From NCBI GenBank assembly GCA_038530555.1, contig JBCBCN010000003.1, positions 62,001 through 126,000 of the forward strand: DNA of 64,000 nt. The letters run 5' to 3'. Below, piece by piece: positions 35,320 through 43,778 of the stretch. Source of the DNA: HKCCE3408 sp038530555 (GTDB lineage Bacteria > Pseudomonadota > Alphaproteobacteria > Rhodobacterales > Rhodobacteraceae). A model generated the notes under the pieces. The model saw only the letters and a program-made list of their open reading frames with translations, was not told where the DNA came from and made no database searches. Both the position numbers and the translations under genes were made by a program. The stretch's first letter is position 1, and every line of letters starts with the position of its first letter.

Positions 35320-37032
35320 ATGACTGCCCCGATCCTTGCGCCCGTTCCTGAGCTTTATGTGTCCTATGACAGCGCCCAAAAACTAAAACTCGAAGCCGCA
35401 GAGCTTCCGTCCTGGGATCTTACCCCCCGCCAGGTCTGCGACCTGGAGCTTTTGATGAATGGCGGGTTCGCGCCGCTCAAAGGGTTTCTCGATGAGGAGG
35501 ATTACACCTCGGTTGTTGAGACGATGCGGCTCAAGGACGGCACGCTCTGGCCGATGCCGATTACCTTGGATGTCAGCCAGGAGTTTGCCGACAGCATCGA
35601 GCCGGGCCAAGATATCGCGCTGCGCGACGCCGAGGGCGTGATCCTCGCCACACTCAGCCTGAGCGACAAATACGTGCCCAACAAAGCCCGCGAGGCCGAG
35701 AAGGTCTTTGGCGCCGACGATCAGGCCCATCCGGCGGTCTATTATCTGCACAACCAAGCCGGCGGCGTCTATCTTGGCGGCGCCATTACCGGCATTCAGC
35801 CGCCCACCCATTATGACTTTCGCGCCCGCCGCGACACGCCCAATGAGTTGCGCGCCTATTTCCGCAAGCTTGGCTGGCGCCGGGTCGTGGCCTTCCAGAC
35901 CCGCAACCCCCTGCACCGCGCCCACCAAGAGCTGACCTTCCGCGCCGCGCGCGAGGCCGAGGCAAACCTGCTCATTCACCCGGTTGTCGGCATGACCAAG
36001 CCCGGCGATGTCGATCACTTCACCCGCGTGCGCTGTTACGAGGCGGTGCTCGACAAATACCCGACCTCAACAACCACCATGTCGCTCCTGCCCCTGGCGA
36101 TGCGCATGGCCGGCCCGCGCGAGGCCGTGTGGCACGGGCTGATCCGCAAAAACCACGGCTGCACCCATTTCATCGTGGGCCGCGACCATGCCGGGCCGGG
36201 CAAGAACTCCGCCGGTGAGGATTTCTATGGGCCCTACGACGCGCAAGACCTTTTCCGTGAGCATCAGGAAGAGATGGGCATCGAAATGGTCGACTTTAAG
36301 CACATGGTCTATGTGCAAGATCGCGCTCAGTATGAGCCCGCCGATGAGATCAAAGACAAAGACGACGTCACGATCCTCAACATCTCAGGCACCGAGCTGC
36401 GTCGCCGCCTGTCCGAGGGCCTCGAGATCCCGGAATGGTTCTCCTTCCCCGAGGTCGTCGAAGAGCTGCGCCGCACCAAGCCGCAACGCTCCAAACAGGG
36501 CTTTACGGTGTTCTTCACTGGCCTGTCCGGCTCGGGCAAATCGACCATCGCCAACGCGATGATGGTCAAGCTGATGGAGATGGGCGGCCGCCCGGTCACG
36601 CTTCTGGATGGCGATGTCGTCCGCAAACACCTGTCATCCGAGTTGGGCTTTTCCAAAGAGCACCGCGATATCAACATCCGGCGCATCGGCTATGTCGCCT
36701 CGGAGATCACCAAGAACGGCGGCATCGCGATCTGTGCGCCCATCGCGCCCTACACGGCCACCCGCCGCGCGGTGCGTGAAATGATCGAAAGCTTCGGCTC
36801 TTTTGTGGAGGTGCATGTCGCCACCAGCCTCGAGGAATGCGAACGCCGTGATCGCAAGGGCCTCTATAAGCTCGCACGTGAGGGCAAAATCAAAGAGTTC
36901 ACTGGCATCTCTGACCCCTATGAGGCGCCGACGGCGGCCGAATTGGTCGTCGATACCGAGGGCATGGAAGTCGATTACTGCGCACAGCAAGTGTTGCTGA
37001 AACTCGAGTCCATGGGATTAATCAGCGCCTGA
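35320..37032 (+). CDS. sat: Bifunctional ATP sulfurylase/APS kinase
   Basis: This 570-residue fusion makes PAPS from sulfate in two steps. Residues 1 to about 390 form the sulfurylase, with FQTRNPLHRAHQEL (QxRN and HxxH nucleotide motifs) and GRDHAGPGK. The C-terminal 175 residues form the kinase, with P-loop GLSGSGKST and DGDVVRKHLSSELGFS. This domain order (Sat-CysC) is common in marine Alphaproteobacteria. The neighbouring sulfotransferase genes suggest that the PAPS is used to sulfate the surface polymer, besides general sulfur assimilation. ATG 35320 is preferred over GTG 35305. Confidence 0.94.
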   Translation: MTAPILAPVPELYVSYDSAQKLKLEAAELPSWDLTPRQVCDLELLMNGGFAPLKGFLDEEDYTSVVETMRLKDGTLWPMPITLDVSQEFADSIEPGQDIALRDAEGVILATLSLSDKYVPNKAREAEKVFGADDQAHPAVYYLHNQAGGVYLGGAITGIQPPTHYDFRARRDTPNELRAYFRKLGWRRVVAFQTRNPLHRAHQELTFRAAREAEANLLIHPVVGMTKPGDVDHFTRVRCYEAVLDKYPTSTTTMSLLPLAMRMAGPREAVWHGLIRKNHGCTHFIVGRDHAGPGKNSAGEDFYGPYDAQDLFREHQEEMGIEMVDFKHMVYVQDRAQYEPADEIKDKDDVTILNISGTELRRRLSEGLEIPEWFSFPEVVEELRRTKPQRSKQGFTVFFTGLSGSGKSTIANAMMVKLMEMGGRPVTLLDGDVVRKHLSSELGFSKEHRDINIRRIGYVASEITKNGGIAICAPIAPYTATRRAVREMIESFGSFVEVHVATSLEECERRDRKGLYKLAREGKIKEFTGISDPYEAPTAAELVVDTEGMEVDYCAQQVLLKLESMGLISA

Positions 37033-37114
37033 AGCTGGCGGCGGCGCCCGGGGTGTTTGACACAACCGCTCGGGCGGGTAGGTAGGGCATAGTCTTCACC
37101 GTTTCGAAGTGCCT

Positions 37115-38563
37115 ATGTCCACCGCATCTTCGCACCCTGTTCTTGCCGTCGATCTTGATGGCACGCTGATCAGCTCTGACCTGCTCTATGAGAGTTTCTG
37201 GTCGGTCCTGGCCGAAAGCCCGGTGCGCACTGCTGGCGCGATCGCCCGCGGGATCAGCGGCGGAGGCCGCGCATCGCTCAAGCGGCACCTCTCGGCAGAG
37301 GTGACACTCGACGTCGCCCGCCTGCCCTACAACAAAGTGGTGCTCGATTATGTCCGCGAATGCCGCGCCAAAGGCATCCGCACGGCCCTGGTCACGGCCA
37401 GCGATCAAAGCCTCGCCGATGAGGTCGCCGCCTATACCGGGCTGTTTGACGAAGTGCATGGCTCAGACGGGCAACACAATCTCAAGGGCGCCGCCAAGGC
37501 CGCCTTCTTGGTCGAGCGGTTCGGCGCGGGCGGCTACGACTATATCGGCGACGCCAAAGCCGATATGCCGGTCTGGGCCGAGGCCCGCAAGGCCATCACG
37601 GTGGATGCGGGCGGCCAATTGCGCGGCGCCGTGGACGGCCTGGATCGCGACGCGACCCATCTCACCACTGGCAAAGGTCAGCTCTGGGATTGGCTCAAAG
37701 CCCTGCGCCCGCATCAATGGATGAAGAACGTCCTGGTATTTTTGCCGATGCTGGCCGGGCACGCGTTCTTTTTGGGTGTCTTCTGGCACAGCATCCTGGC
37801 CCTGATCGCATTCAGCCTCGTCGCCTCCAGCGTCTATCTGATGAACGATCTTCTCGATCTGGATTCGGACCGCGCCAATCCTCGCAAGAAAGACCGCTCC
37901 CTCGCCGCGGGCACCATCCCGATCGCAGGGGGCACAGCGCTCATTCCTGTGCTGTTTCTCGCCGGGCTCGCGATCGCCCTGGCGCTTGGCTGGGCGTTTG
38001 TCGGCATTCTAGTGCTCTATTACCTCCTGACAGTGGCCTATTCGCTGCATCTCAAACAGCGCACGATCATCGATATCTGGGTCCTGTCAGTGCTCTATAC
38101 CTTGCGCATCCTGGCCGGAGCGGCCGCCACGGGCATTGTGCCATCGATCTGGCTGATGGCTTTCGCGATCTTCTTTTTCTTCTCGCTCGCCGCCGTCAAA
38201 CGCCAGGCTGAGCTGGTCGATCTGATCGCGCGGGATGAGGCGGCGCTCAGGCGGCGGGGCTATCACCGCGACGATGTGCTGTTGGTCGCGATGATCGCCA
38301 TCGCCTCGGGCTATGTGTCGGTCCTGGTGATGGCGCTCTATATCCGCACGCCCTTCATCAATGAGCTGTACACCTTCCCGCAGGCGCTTTTGGGGATCTG
38401 CTTGATCCTGCTTTATTGGATCAGCCGCATCGTGATGGTCACCCATCGCGGCGAAATGCACCACGATCCGCTCGTCTTCGCCGCCCGCGACCGCGTCAGC
38501 CATATCTGCTTGGTCCTCTCTGCTGCCACAGGGGCCATCGCATCTGTGGCACCGCCCCTATAG
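37115..38563 (+). CDS. HAD phosphatase-UbiA prenyltransferase fusion (DPPR synthase/phosphatase-like)
   Basis: This 482-residue protein joins a HAD phosphatase (residues about 10-190, DLDGTL and GDAKADMPVW) to a polytopic UbiA transferase (residues about 200-480) with the prenyl-diphosphate site NDLLDLDSDRANPRKKDRS. In arabinan biosynthesis a UbiA enzyme transfers 5-phosphoribose to polyprenyl phosphate and a separate phosphatase removes the 5'-phosphate. The fusion could do both, feeding the DprE1/DprE2 pair encoded 2.4 kb to the left. ATG 37115 is chosen over GTG 37109. The function is inferred from family and context. Confidence 0.82.
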   Translation: MSTASSHPVLAVDLDGTLISSDLLYESFWSVLAESPVRTAGAIARGISGGGRASLKRHLSAEVTLDVARLPYNKVVLDYVRECRAKGIRTALVTASDQSLADEVAAYTGLFDEVHGSDGQHNLKGAAKAAFLVERFGAGGYDYIGDAKADMPVWAEARKAITVDAGGQLRGAVDGLDRDATHLTTGKGQLWDWLKALRPHQWMKNVLVFLPMLAGHAFFLGVFWHSILALIAFSLVASSVYLMNDLLDLDSDRANPRKKDRSLAAGTIPIAGGTALIPVLFLAGLAIALALGWAFVGILVLYYLLTVAYSLHLKQRTIIDIWVLSVLYTLRILAGAAATGIVPSIWLMAFAIFFFFSLAAVKRQAELVDLIARDEAALRRRGYHRDDVLLVAMIAIASGYVSVLVMALYIRTPFINELYTFPQALLGICLILLYWISRIVMVTHRGEMHHDPLVFAARDRVSHICLVLSAATGAIASVAPPL

Positions 38564-38586
38564 GCAAAGCACGGGAGGGCCGTCAG

Positions 38587-39528
38587 ATCGCAGGCAAAGC
38601 CGTTCTTGCTGGGGCCTGTCTGGCCGTCTCACTCGTTGCATCCTTGGCCGCAATTGGCCCGTATTTCTACGCCGCAGAGGGAGGTCCCGCCCCTCTCGCG
38701 CGGCTGTTGGAGCTTGTCTCGGTGTGGCTCTTGGCGCTCGGCTTGGTCTTCGGCCTGACGGTGCTGCTGCTGGGACAACGCAGGCTTGGCGCGGGGGCGG
38801 TGGTCCTGGCGCTTATTGGCGGCGCCTTGCTGGGCAGCGGATATTGGCGCGTGACGGTGCCGCAAGCAGATCAATCCGCCAACTTGCGCGTCCTGTTCTT
38901 CAACACCCAGTCGACGGGCAGCGCCATGAGCGACCGGATCGTCGCAGCAGCCATAGCCGAAGCACCAGACATTGCGGTCTTTGTTGAGGCCACGGGCATG
39001 GGCCCGGCGCTCCCGCAACTTCGGGACGCCTTCGTGTTTGTCTCGCCTTGCCCAGACGAGGCGTGCGAAATCCTGGTCGCCGCAAACCGTCCGCCCGAGC
39101 GGTTCTGGCGCCTGTCCCTGAACCCAATTTGGGCGGACCGCTACGGCGTGATCGAATACGCTCCGGGCCAATTCTTTGGGGTGGGTCACCTCGTCAAACC
39201 CTGGTTCTCGGGCGTGGCAGGCCCCGAATTGGAGCGCTTGGCGGCACAGTACAATTGGCTCCCCGAAAGCGCTGTGGTGGTGGGCGATTTCAACATGCCA
39301 CCCTGGAGCACGCCGATGCGACGGCTTTTGCATGACACCGGGTTCCGCGCCCAGCGCGGCGCCCTTGGAACCTGGCCCGCCGGGGCCGGTCCCTTCGCGC
39401 TGCCCATCGATCAGATCCTGACGCGCGGCGATGTAAGCGTCGTCTCCCTCCGGCCGTTCGGCGAGGGGCTTGGCTCAAACCATCTGGGCTTTGTCGCCGA
39501 GCTATCGGTACCGGGTCTTCCGCCCTAG
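38587..39528 (+). CDS. EEP-fold membrane-anchored phosphatase/nuclease-like protein
   Basis: This protein of about 313 residues has two to three N-terminal membrane segments and then an endonuclease/exonuclease/phosphatase domain. Motifs include FFNTQSTGS, IAVFVEATG, VVGDFNMPPWSTP and the closing SNHLGF, which keep the metal-binding and catalytic residues. The domain should face the periplasm or cytoplasm near the membrane and cleave a phosphodiester or phosphomonoester. There is no ATG, GTG or TTG between the upstream gene and the first membrane segment. ATC at 38587, eight bases after GGAGG, is the best candidate start (see findings). TTG 38416 lies inside the UbiA gene. Confidence 0.72.
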   Translation: MAGKAVLAGACLAVSLVASLAAIGPYFYAAEGGPAPLARLLELVSVWLLALGLVFGLTVLLLGQRRLGAGAVVLALIGGALLGSGYWRVTVPQADQSANLRVLFFNTQSTGSAMSDRIVAAAIAEAPDIAVFVEATGMGPALPQLRDAFVFVSPCPDEACEILVAANRPPERFWRLSLNPIWADRYGVIEYAPGQFFGVGHLVKPWFSGVAGPELERLAAQYNWLPESAVVVGDFNMPPWSTPMRRLLHDTGFRAQRGALGTWPAGAGPFALPIDQILTRGDVSVVSLRPFGEGLGSNHLGFVAELSVPGLPP

Positions 39529-40436
39529 GACAGACCCAGCCGCTCCAAATCCCAGTGCTCGGTGGGGATGTCCGTCGCGTCCAGACAGGCGCGCAACTCA
39601 TCGGCCAGCGCGTCTCGGATAAAGCCGATCTCCTCGGCACTGGGCTCATAACGCTCCATCGGCGCGCCGGCGACGATCTTTCGAACCACCGGCCTCAGGC
39701 CCTTTGGCACGACAGACCGGGCAAGGCCAGTTAGCTTCTTGTTGCGCAAGATCGCTGCGCGTTCCGGCCGGGCGACCACACGCCGCTTGTTGCGATGCTC
39801 CATCTCCTCGGCACCGCTTTCGTCCTCGCGCCCGATCCACTCCAACAGGCGCGTGCGCTGCTCGGCCTCACGGATCTTGTGGAAATCCAGCGTGATCACC
39901 CGGTCCCCAAAGAGCGCGCGATACCGCGCGATCTGCGAGGCGTACCGCGTCCGGTCGATATGGCGAAACAGCGGGTGCCAGTTGTCTTCCGTCCGCTTGG
40001 CCTCGGCTTCAAGTGAGCCCATCAGGCTATGCGTCTGCCACCCCAGCCGCAGGGTGTGTTCGTATTCCGACACGATCCGCGCCACCGGGTCACGCACCAT
40101 GGCGATGATCCGCACGTCATCCACATCCGGACTGTCGGCGAAACGCGCGATCCTTTCGGCGGCCGCCTCGCAGAACATATTGTCAGTCGAGGCCTCGATC
40201 CGCACCGGCGCCTCCGGGTCTGCCAAAAATTCGGCCTCAAACGCCGCACGGTCCGGGGGAAGGTTGATGGTGAACACATTGCCCGGTCCGGACCATTCAT
40301 GCTCGGCAAAGTCCGTGAAATAGAGCGTCTCTTTTTGCTTAGCGAGCGCGCCCCAAGGCTGCCCGCCGAGCCACGTGGCCAGGCTGGTGGTGCCGCATTT
40401 CGGCGCCCCGACGAGGATCAGGTAAGTCTTAGAGAT
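39525..40436 (-). CDS. PAPS-dependent sulfotransferase (second copy), atypical start
   Basis: This is a sulfotransferase of about 303 residues. The 5'-phosphosulfate loop LILVGAPKCGTTSLATWL lies at the very N-terminus, and IIAMVRDPVARIVSEYE supplies the 3'-phosphate site. A GTG at 40277 would remove the first loop, so the true protein must start upstream. An in-frame TAG at 40449-40451 leaves no ATG, GTG or TTG before the loop. ATC at 40436 would give a natural N-terminus (xSKTYLILVGAPK). It overlaps the convergent EEP gene by four bases. Likely polymer sulfation, using PAPS from the nearby Sat-CysC fusion. Confidence 0.78.
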   Translation of the reverse strand: MSKTYLILVGAPKCGTTSLATWLGGQPWGALAKQKETLYFTDFAEHEWSGPGNVFTINLPPDRAAFEAEFLADPEAPVRIEASTDNMFCEAAAERIARFADSPDVDDVRIIAMVRDPVARIVSEYEHTLRLGWQTHSLMGSLEAEAKRTEDNWHPLFRHIDRTRYASQIARYRALFGDRVITLDFHKIREAEQRTRLLEWIGREDESGAEEMEHRNKRRVVARPERAAILRNKKLTGLARSVVPKGLRPVVRKIVAGAPMERYEPSAEEIGFIRDALADELRACLDATDIPTEHWDLERLGLS

Positions 40437-40548
40437 GGCTCTTGTGCCCTAGGTCCAATGCCCAGGCTTTGTTGCAAAAAAGCGGTTGCATGGCAATTGG
40501 TCTCGGACAGCGCTTTGGCGCAGAGGCATCCCATGAGCCCGCGATAGC

Positions 40549-41052
40549 TTAAGCGGCGACCAAGTTGCCGGTCGCCTGTGCAAAGATGCTTGGATCCCCA
40601 GCCGACCGGGCAATCAGCATCGCGCCTTCAAGCTGTGACAGGATCCGCACCCCCTGGCCCGGCGCGACCTCATCCAGTGAGGCAATTCCGAATGTCAGAA
40701 AAGCCCGCGCTTGCTCCGCGACCTCAGCGGGCAAGCTGTCGCCTTGCGCCGCCAAAATCCCGCACAGACACATCTTCCCGTCTTGCTTGAGCGCTTCGTG
40801 AAAGAGCGCACGCCAAGCGCTCACGCGATCCGTCCCGCGCGCCTCCGCCGCGGCCAGTCGCTCAGCAAAGCGCTCCTGGTATCGTTTGGCAACAGCGACG
40901 GCCAAATCGGGCTTGGTTGGGAAATGGTAGTGCACGCTGGCCGATTTTATGTCCACCGCGCTGGCGACCTCTCGAAAGGAAAAACCGCTATAGCCGTGGG
41001 AGCGAATGAGCCGTTCGGCCACGTCCAGGATGGCATTGCGTCGGTCGGACAT
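40549..41052 (-). CDS. TetR-family transcriptional regulator
   Basis: This 167-residue regulator has an N-terminal helix-turn-helix (FSFREVASAVDIKSASVHYH) and a helical ligand-binding domain with a CLCG motif, as in small-molecule sensing TetR proteins. ATG 41052 has GGAGGAG nine bases upstream. The frame is open to 41115 but lacks a ribosome site there. It follows the cupin-SDR-oxidase genes in the same direction, and a TetR-type palindrome lies in the promoter of that group, so autoregulated repression of the operon is likely. Confidence 0.86.
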   Translation of the reverse strand: MSDRRNAILDVAERLIRSHGYSGFSFREVASAVDIKSASVHYHFPTKPDLAVAVAKRYQERFAERLAAAEARGTDRVSAWRALFHEALKQDGKMCLCGILAAQGDSLPAEVAEQARAFLTFGIASLDEVAPGQGVRILSQLEGAMLIARSAGDPSIFAQATGNLVAA

Positions 41053-41139
41053 TGTTGCTCCTCCGTCAAAGTCAGCGCTGCGCGCACATGCACCGCAAAG
41101 ATATCGCCGCTGCAATGGCCATGCGGCGCGGCCCTTCTC

Positions 41140-42204
41140 TTACAGGCTCGCCACCTCGGCCGTCTCAAGTTGCGCCGCGGCATCCTCCGCTGCCTCCAGC
41201 GCCCCTTCAATATAGCCGCCAAAGCTGGCTGCCACCTCGGTCCCCGCAAAAATCACGCGCCCATCCCAAAGCCCGCGCAGCGCCGTGGGCAATCCATAGG
41301 CCGGATGGCTCAATTGTGGGGCGGCGTCTGCGGCGGTCGCGGTCAGCCGGTCAAACGCCCAGTCCTTGATGAAAAGCGCGCGCGGCGCCGCCGCCTTATC
41401 CCCGAACAACCGCACCAACTGCGCCTCCACCGCCTGTTTCAAGCGGTCTTCGTCGGCACGCGCAACGGGCGGCACACCTATGAACCCGAACAGTGCGAAG
41501 GGTCCGCCCGAGATCGGCGATGCGTCGTGGATTTCGACCATTGGGCCCCGGCGGCTCATCGCGTCGCCTGACAATCCCGCCTCCCGCCAAAAGGGTGCGT
41601 CATAGACCGCGACAGCTTTGGCCTGTCCGGCCATCCAGGTGGCCACACCGGCCATAGCCTCGGTTGCGCGCTCGGGCAGGGCGGGTGAATACGTCAGGCC
41701 AGCGGCAATGCGCGGCGGCAGGGCCAATACCACGCGCTCCGCCTCGTAAGCACTGCCATCTTCCAAAACCGCGCGGCAAAAGGCCGGCCCGTTCTCGAGA
41801 CGCACAACTTTGGCGTTCAGGCTCCGGCGTGTCTGTGGCACCCGCGCGGCCAGGGCGTCGGTCAGTTGACGCAACCCGCCTTCCAGGCGCCAAGACCCCT
41901 CCATCGAGGCAAAGCCATAGCCGCGCTGAACGCGCCCGCTTTCGTCCTCGAAACTCAAATCTCCCGTCGCGTATTGGTCGAATTTCCTGAGCCCAAGCCG
42001 CGCAATCAGCGCCGCAATGCGCGGCTGACCGGGCCAAAACCAGGCCGGCCCCATGTCATAAACGCCCTCGCCGACGCGCTCGCCCATGATCCGCCCACCG
42101 AACCGATCGCGCGCTTCCAGCAGGTGATAGTCGTGCCCCAGGGCCTCAAGGCTCTCGGCTAGGGCAAGACCCGAAAGGCCACCGCCAATGATCAATGTTT
42201 GCAT
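41140..42204 (-). CDS. FAD-dependent amine oxidase-family protein
   Basis: This 354-residue flavoprotein has the dinucleotide motif TLIIGGGLSGLALAESLEAL at the N-terminus followed by LLEARDRFGGR, which marks the amine oxidase/protoporphyrinogen oxidase superfamily. The C-terminal GRVIFAGTEVAASFGGYIEG is the closing FAD-binding motif. Substrate is unknown. It lies four bases after the SDR stop in a cupin-SDR-oxidase operon, suggesting a shared oxidative or detoxification pathway. Confidence 0.85.
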   Translation of the reverse strand: MQTLIIGGGLSGLALAESLEALGHDYHLLEARDRFGGRIMGERVGEGVYDMGPAWFWPGQPRIAALIARLGLRKFDQYATGDLSFEDESGRVQRGYGFASMEGSWRLEGGLRQLTDALAARVPQTRRSLNAKVVRLENGPAFCRAVLEDGSAYEAERVVLALPPRIAAGLTYSPALPERATEAMAGVATWMAGQAKAVAVYDAPFWREAGLSGDAMSRRGPMVEIHDASPISGGPFALFGFIGVPPVARADEDRLKQAVEAQLVRLFGDKAAAPRALFIKDWAFDRLTATAADAAPQLSHPAYGLPTALRGLWDGRVIFAGTEVAASFGGYIEGALEAAEDAAAQLETAEVASL

Positions 42205-42207
42205 CGT

Positions 42208-42891
42208 CTAGAAGCCTTCTGAGGCCGGGCGCAGATCCAACTCATGCGTCCAGGTGGATTTGGGCTGATGGGCAAGCTGCCAATAGGCCTCGGCAATATC
42301 TCCGGGCCGCATCATTTTCGCAGGATCGAGGCTGTGCAACTCACGCGACCGGGCGGTGTCGATGATGCCGTCAAGGATCACATGGCTGACATGAACACCC
42401 GCGGGCTGAAACTCACGCGCCAGCGACTGGGTCAGGCCGCGCAGGGCGAACTTGGCACTCGCAAAGGCCGAAAACCGTGCCCCGCCCCGCAAGGAGGCCG
42501 TCGCGCCCGAGACGATAAACGCGCCACCACCGGCGCGGACCATAGGCTGTAACGTCGCCTGCCCCAGCAAGATCGCGGACTGCACCATCGACGCCCAGCA
42601 GCGTTGATAGTCGCTGAGATGGCCGTCCTCGAAGGGGCGGATAACAAGCTCGGCGGCATTGTGGATCACAACACTGGGCGCGCCGTGTTCCGCGATGATC
42701 GCGGCAATCGTTGTCGGCATGGCGTTTTCGTCGGCGAGGTCGAGTTGGTGGAATGCGCCCACCGGCGCCTCTGGCGTGCTACGGCCCAGGCCGACCGGTA
42801 TGAAACCACCGGCCTCGAATCGCTTGAGCAGAGCTTGACCAAGCCCAGCCCCGGCTCCTGCGACGATCACAAGAGGCGCGCGGCCCGCCAT
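42208..42891 (-). CDS. Short-chain dehydrogenase/reductase, Phe in place of catalytic Tyr
   Basis: This 227-residue SDR has the glycine-rich loop VIVAGAGAGLGQALL and the VIHNAAE region. The usual YxxxK pair reads FASAK, so the catalytic tyrosine is Phe. I recall the same substitution in a group of alphaproteobacterial SDRs, so it may be a subfamily trait. ATG 42891 shares its first base with the stop of the cupin gene (TGATG), implying coupling. Reductase activity may be altered. Confidence 0.82.
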   Translation of the reverse strand: MAGRAPLVIVAGAGAGLGQALLKRFEAGGFIPVGLGRSTPEAPVGAFHQLDLADENAMPTTIAAIIAEHGAPSVVIHNAAELVIRPFEDGHLSDYQRCWASMVQSAILLGQATLQPMVRAGGGAFIVSGATASLRGGARFSAFASAKFALRGLTQSLAREFQPAGVHVSHVILDGIIDTARSRELHSLDPAKMMRPGDIAEAYWQLAHQPKSTWTHELDLRPASEGF

Positions 42892-43559
42892 CAGACGAGG
42901 GGCGCCCGTGCGTGGACCAGGTGACCGGTCTTCACCCAAACCTTGGCGCCTTCCACGCCCGCCTTAGCCGCAAGCTTTTGGCCAACCGGAAGCCGAAGCC
43001 AACTGCCCTGACTGAGGTCATCGCCGCCTTCGGTAAGACCTCCCGAAATCACCAAAAGCTCCGTCCCGCCATCGGCATCTATGGCAAGAACAGCGCCCGG
43101 ATCCACGTGATGATAAGTCACTGTCTCGCGGTCATCTCGGTGCAGTTCAGCCGTGGCTACGCCATCCACGGTTGCCGCCAGCTCGTCGGCCATATTTTTG
43201 CGGAACTGCGTCCGATCCTCCATGTCGAACTGCCACAGCTTCACGAAGATCGTGCAGCCGTCACCCGAGCGTGGTGTATGCGCCGATGTCGGCGGGTTGC
43301 GCACATAGGTGCCTGCGGGAAAATCCCCGTGCTCGTCCTGGAAAACACCCTCCAGCACGATGAACTCCTCCCCGCCTGTATGGGTGTGCTCGGAGAAATG
43401 GCTTCCGGCTGCGTAGCGGACAATGGTCGTGGCTCGCGCAACTTCATCGCCGATCCGATCCAGCATCCGCCGGTCCACACCCGCCATCGGAGAGGCCATC
43501 CAGTCCAGTTCATCAGAATGGACCAAGACGCGGGCGTCAAAATCTGCGTTCAACTCCAT
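42891..43559 (-). CDS. ChrR-like double-cupin protein
   Basis: This 222-residue protein has a first cupin with metal-binding residues in HFSEHTHTGGEEFIVLEGVF and a second, less conserved cupin. It resembles the cupin part of ChrR anti-sigma factors but lacks an obvious zinc-binding anti-sigma domain. It may sense or detoxify an oxidant or bind a small molecule. It is the first gene of the operon and has a strong-looking promoter with a TetR-type palindrome about 70-95 bases upstream. Confidence 0.8.
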   Translation of the reverse strand: MELNADFDARVLVHSDELDWMASPMAGVDRRMLDRIGDEVARATTIVRYAAGSHFSEHTHTGGEEFIVLEGVFQDEHGDFPAGTYVRNPPTSAHTPRSGDGCTIFVKLWQFDMEDRTQFRKNMADELAATVDGVATAELHRDDRETVTYHHVDPGAVLAIDADGGTELLVISGGLTEGGDDLSQGSWLRLPVGQKLAAKAGVEGAKVWVKTGHLVHARAPLV

Positions 43560-43624
43560 CGATATCCCCGTTTTTCAAAGGCGTGAGGCGTCGCGCGGCA
43601 TAAGGCCGACGCATTCGCGAACTC

Positions 43625-43653
43625 CACCTACCTATCACTAGATAGTCTGTCAA
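43625..43653 (-). promoter_or_regulatory. Promoter with TetR-type operator in the spacer
   Basis: On the minus strand a consensus TTGACA (43653-43648) is followed by a 17-base spacer and TAGGTG (43630-43625) as a weak -10. The spacer holds CTATC-TAGT-GATAG (43632-43645), five-base inverted arms that look like a TetR-family operator. Binding would block RNA polymerase, and the TetR gene at the end of the operon is the natural candidate. Confidence 0.55.
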
Positions 43654-43778
43654 TACCCGACGCCTGAACACCAGCCTCCCCAGGCCAACCCGAGCAATGT
43701 TTGGGTTCACGACATGCGACACCCTGCTAAGAAAAGCACCCCGCCGGAGTCCAAACAGCAGATGTCTTGAAGAGATTT

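Noticed and set aside
40277..40323. GTG 40277 as the start of the second sulfotransferase
   Set aside because: It would remove the PAPS-binding loop GAPKCGTTS encoded in the same open frame just upstream.
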